A stretch of 64,000 nt of DNA, from contig NZ_BMMZ01000001.1 of assembly GCF_014646195.1 (NCBI RefSeq), positions 186,001 to 250,000 of the forward strand. Reading direction: 5' to 3'. This document shows positions 63,535 to 64,000 of this stretch, one piece after another (positions within the stretch are counted from its first letter, which is position 1; each line of letters opens with the position of its first letter). The position numbers and the translations under genes were made by a program. Under the pieces are notes generated by a model. It was given only the letters and a program-made list of their open reading frames with translations. It made no database searches and was not told the DNA's origin. Source of the DNA: Microlunatus endophyticus (lineage in GTDB: Bacteria; Actinomycetota; Actinomycetes; Propionibacteriales; Propionibacteriaceae).

Positions 63535-64000
63535 ATGGCTTATCGCTCGCTCCGGCGTGGCCAGCTCACCCGGGTGCAGGTGCACGACGCGCGTACCGGG
63601 ACCGACATCGTGATCTTGGAGAGTGCCGAGATCCTGCTGGAAGCTCCTAACTGGTCGCTGGACGGTGAGACCCTGCTGCTCAACGGCAACGGTGTCCTGT
63701 GGTCCCTTGCGCCACGGGAAGGCGCGTCACCGGAACCGGTTGCTCATGATGGTCTGCCGGAGATCAACAATGATCACGTGCTCGCCCCCGACGGGGAGTC
63801 GATCTACCTGTCCGCGGCAGACGGCCACATCTATCGGGCGGCGCCGAGCGGCGGTCCGGTCGAGAAGATCACTCCCGAGGACGGACTCCGGCACTTCCTG
63901 CACGGGGTATCGCCGGACGGGCAGCGCCTGGCCTATGTGCAGCTGTCCGGCCCCGGCGCACCGGGGGTGCTGATGGTTCTTGCCGCGACCGGCGGAGAGC
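63535..64000 (+). CDS. TolB-like beta-propeller protein (3' end outside window)
   Basis: The frame starts at the ATG at 63535 with GGGAGGG upstream and is still open at the window edge (155 codons). It contains repeats of the TolB/PD40 type, for example EAPNWSLDGETLLLNG, LAPDGESIYLSAADGHIYRA and VSPDGQRLAYVQLSG, each a propeller blade. No signal peptide is visible. Proteins of this kind accompany sugar operons as uncharacterised accessory proteins. It is 15 bp after the tautomerase and likely in the same transcript. Confidence 0.85.
   Translation, partial: MAYRSLRRGQLTRVQVHDARTGTDIVILESAEILLEAPNWSLDGETLLLNGNGVLWSLAPREGASPEPVAHDGLPEINNDHVLAPDGESIYLSAADGHIYRAAPSGGPVEKITPEDGLRHFLHGVSPDGQRLAYVQLSGPGAPGVLMVLAATGGE

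Overview
This is a GC-rich window, about two thirds G+C by eye, with GTG starts, very short intergenic gaps and clean codon-position bias. The gene content is actinobacterial: DUF2510 membrane proteins, GlnE beside two type I glutamine synthetases, DUF4191 next to LipA, a DUF222/HNH endonuclease gene, and a sterol-carrier/maleylpyruvate-isomerase-like protein. I infer a Propionibacteriales member, possibly Microlunatus-like, but no rRNA or other phylogenetic marker is present to settle it.

Layout. 1-6.2 kb: four paralogous DUF2510 membrane-anchored proteins sharing an unnamed two-cysteine outer domain, interleaved with a Tat-exported Endo H-like glycosidase, a thiamine-binding-like protein and a frameshifted ABC ATPase with its permease. 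6.2-13.2 kb: zwf, a GlnA2-type glutamine synthetase, an L,D-transpeptidase, a sterol-carrier protein, a metallo-beta-lactamase-fold protein and an MFS exporter. 13.3-25.5 kb: glnE, a GH15 trehalase/glucoamylase, a frameshifted 2-oxoglutarate permease beside a succinate-semialdehyde dehydrogenase, a class A penicillin-binding protein, an FAD oxidoreductase and a HAD hydrolase. 25.6-29.4 kb: a DUF222-HNH gene, then glnA1 with a strong terminator hairpin and a well-spaced GlnR-type box upstream. 29.4-39.0 kb: an accessory stretch with a hairpin-rich leader and three-gene ABC exporter, a CE15-like esterase coupled to a GlcD-like oxidase, an ABC-F protein and two tandem sulfotransferase-like genes. 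39.0-51.5 kb: lipoate and 2-oxoacid dehydrogenase functions (DUF4191, lipA, an ABC pair, lipB, a TIGR01777 epimerase, sucB/dlaT, lpd), pepA, gcvT and a Nudix gene. 51.5-58.3 kb: an MFS transporter, a TetR/epimerase divergent pair with a duplicated operator, two membrane proteins, a luciferase-like monooxygenase and an aldo/keto reductase. 58.6-64 kb: a ROK-regulated sugar ABC operon with a tautomerase and a TolB-like propeller protein running off the window.

How it fits together. From gcvT leftwards through pepA, sucB, the epimerase, lipB, lipA, DUF4191, glnA1 and glnE to glnA2, the order of core genes matches the block I recall from mycobacteria, but here it is opened by several accessory inserts. 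Nitrogen control is complete in cis: glnA1 keeps the adenylylated tyrosine and has a GlnR-like box, glnE is the adenylyltransferase, and glnA2 lacks the target tyrosine. LipB and LipA make the lipoyl groups carried by the two lipoyl domains of SucB/DlaT, which Lpd reoxidises; GcvT belongs to the lipoate-dependent glycine cleavage system.

Two genes (ABC ATPase at 3.9 kb and KgtP-like permease at 18.3 kb) each show one missing base, so pseudogenisation and assembly error both need to be considered.
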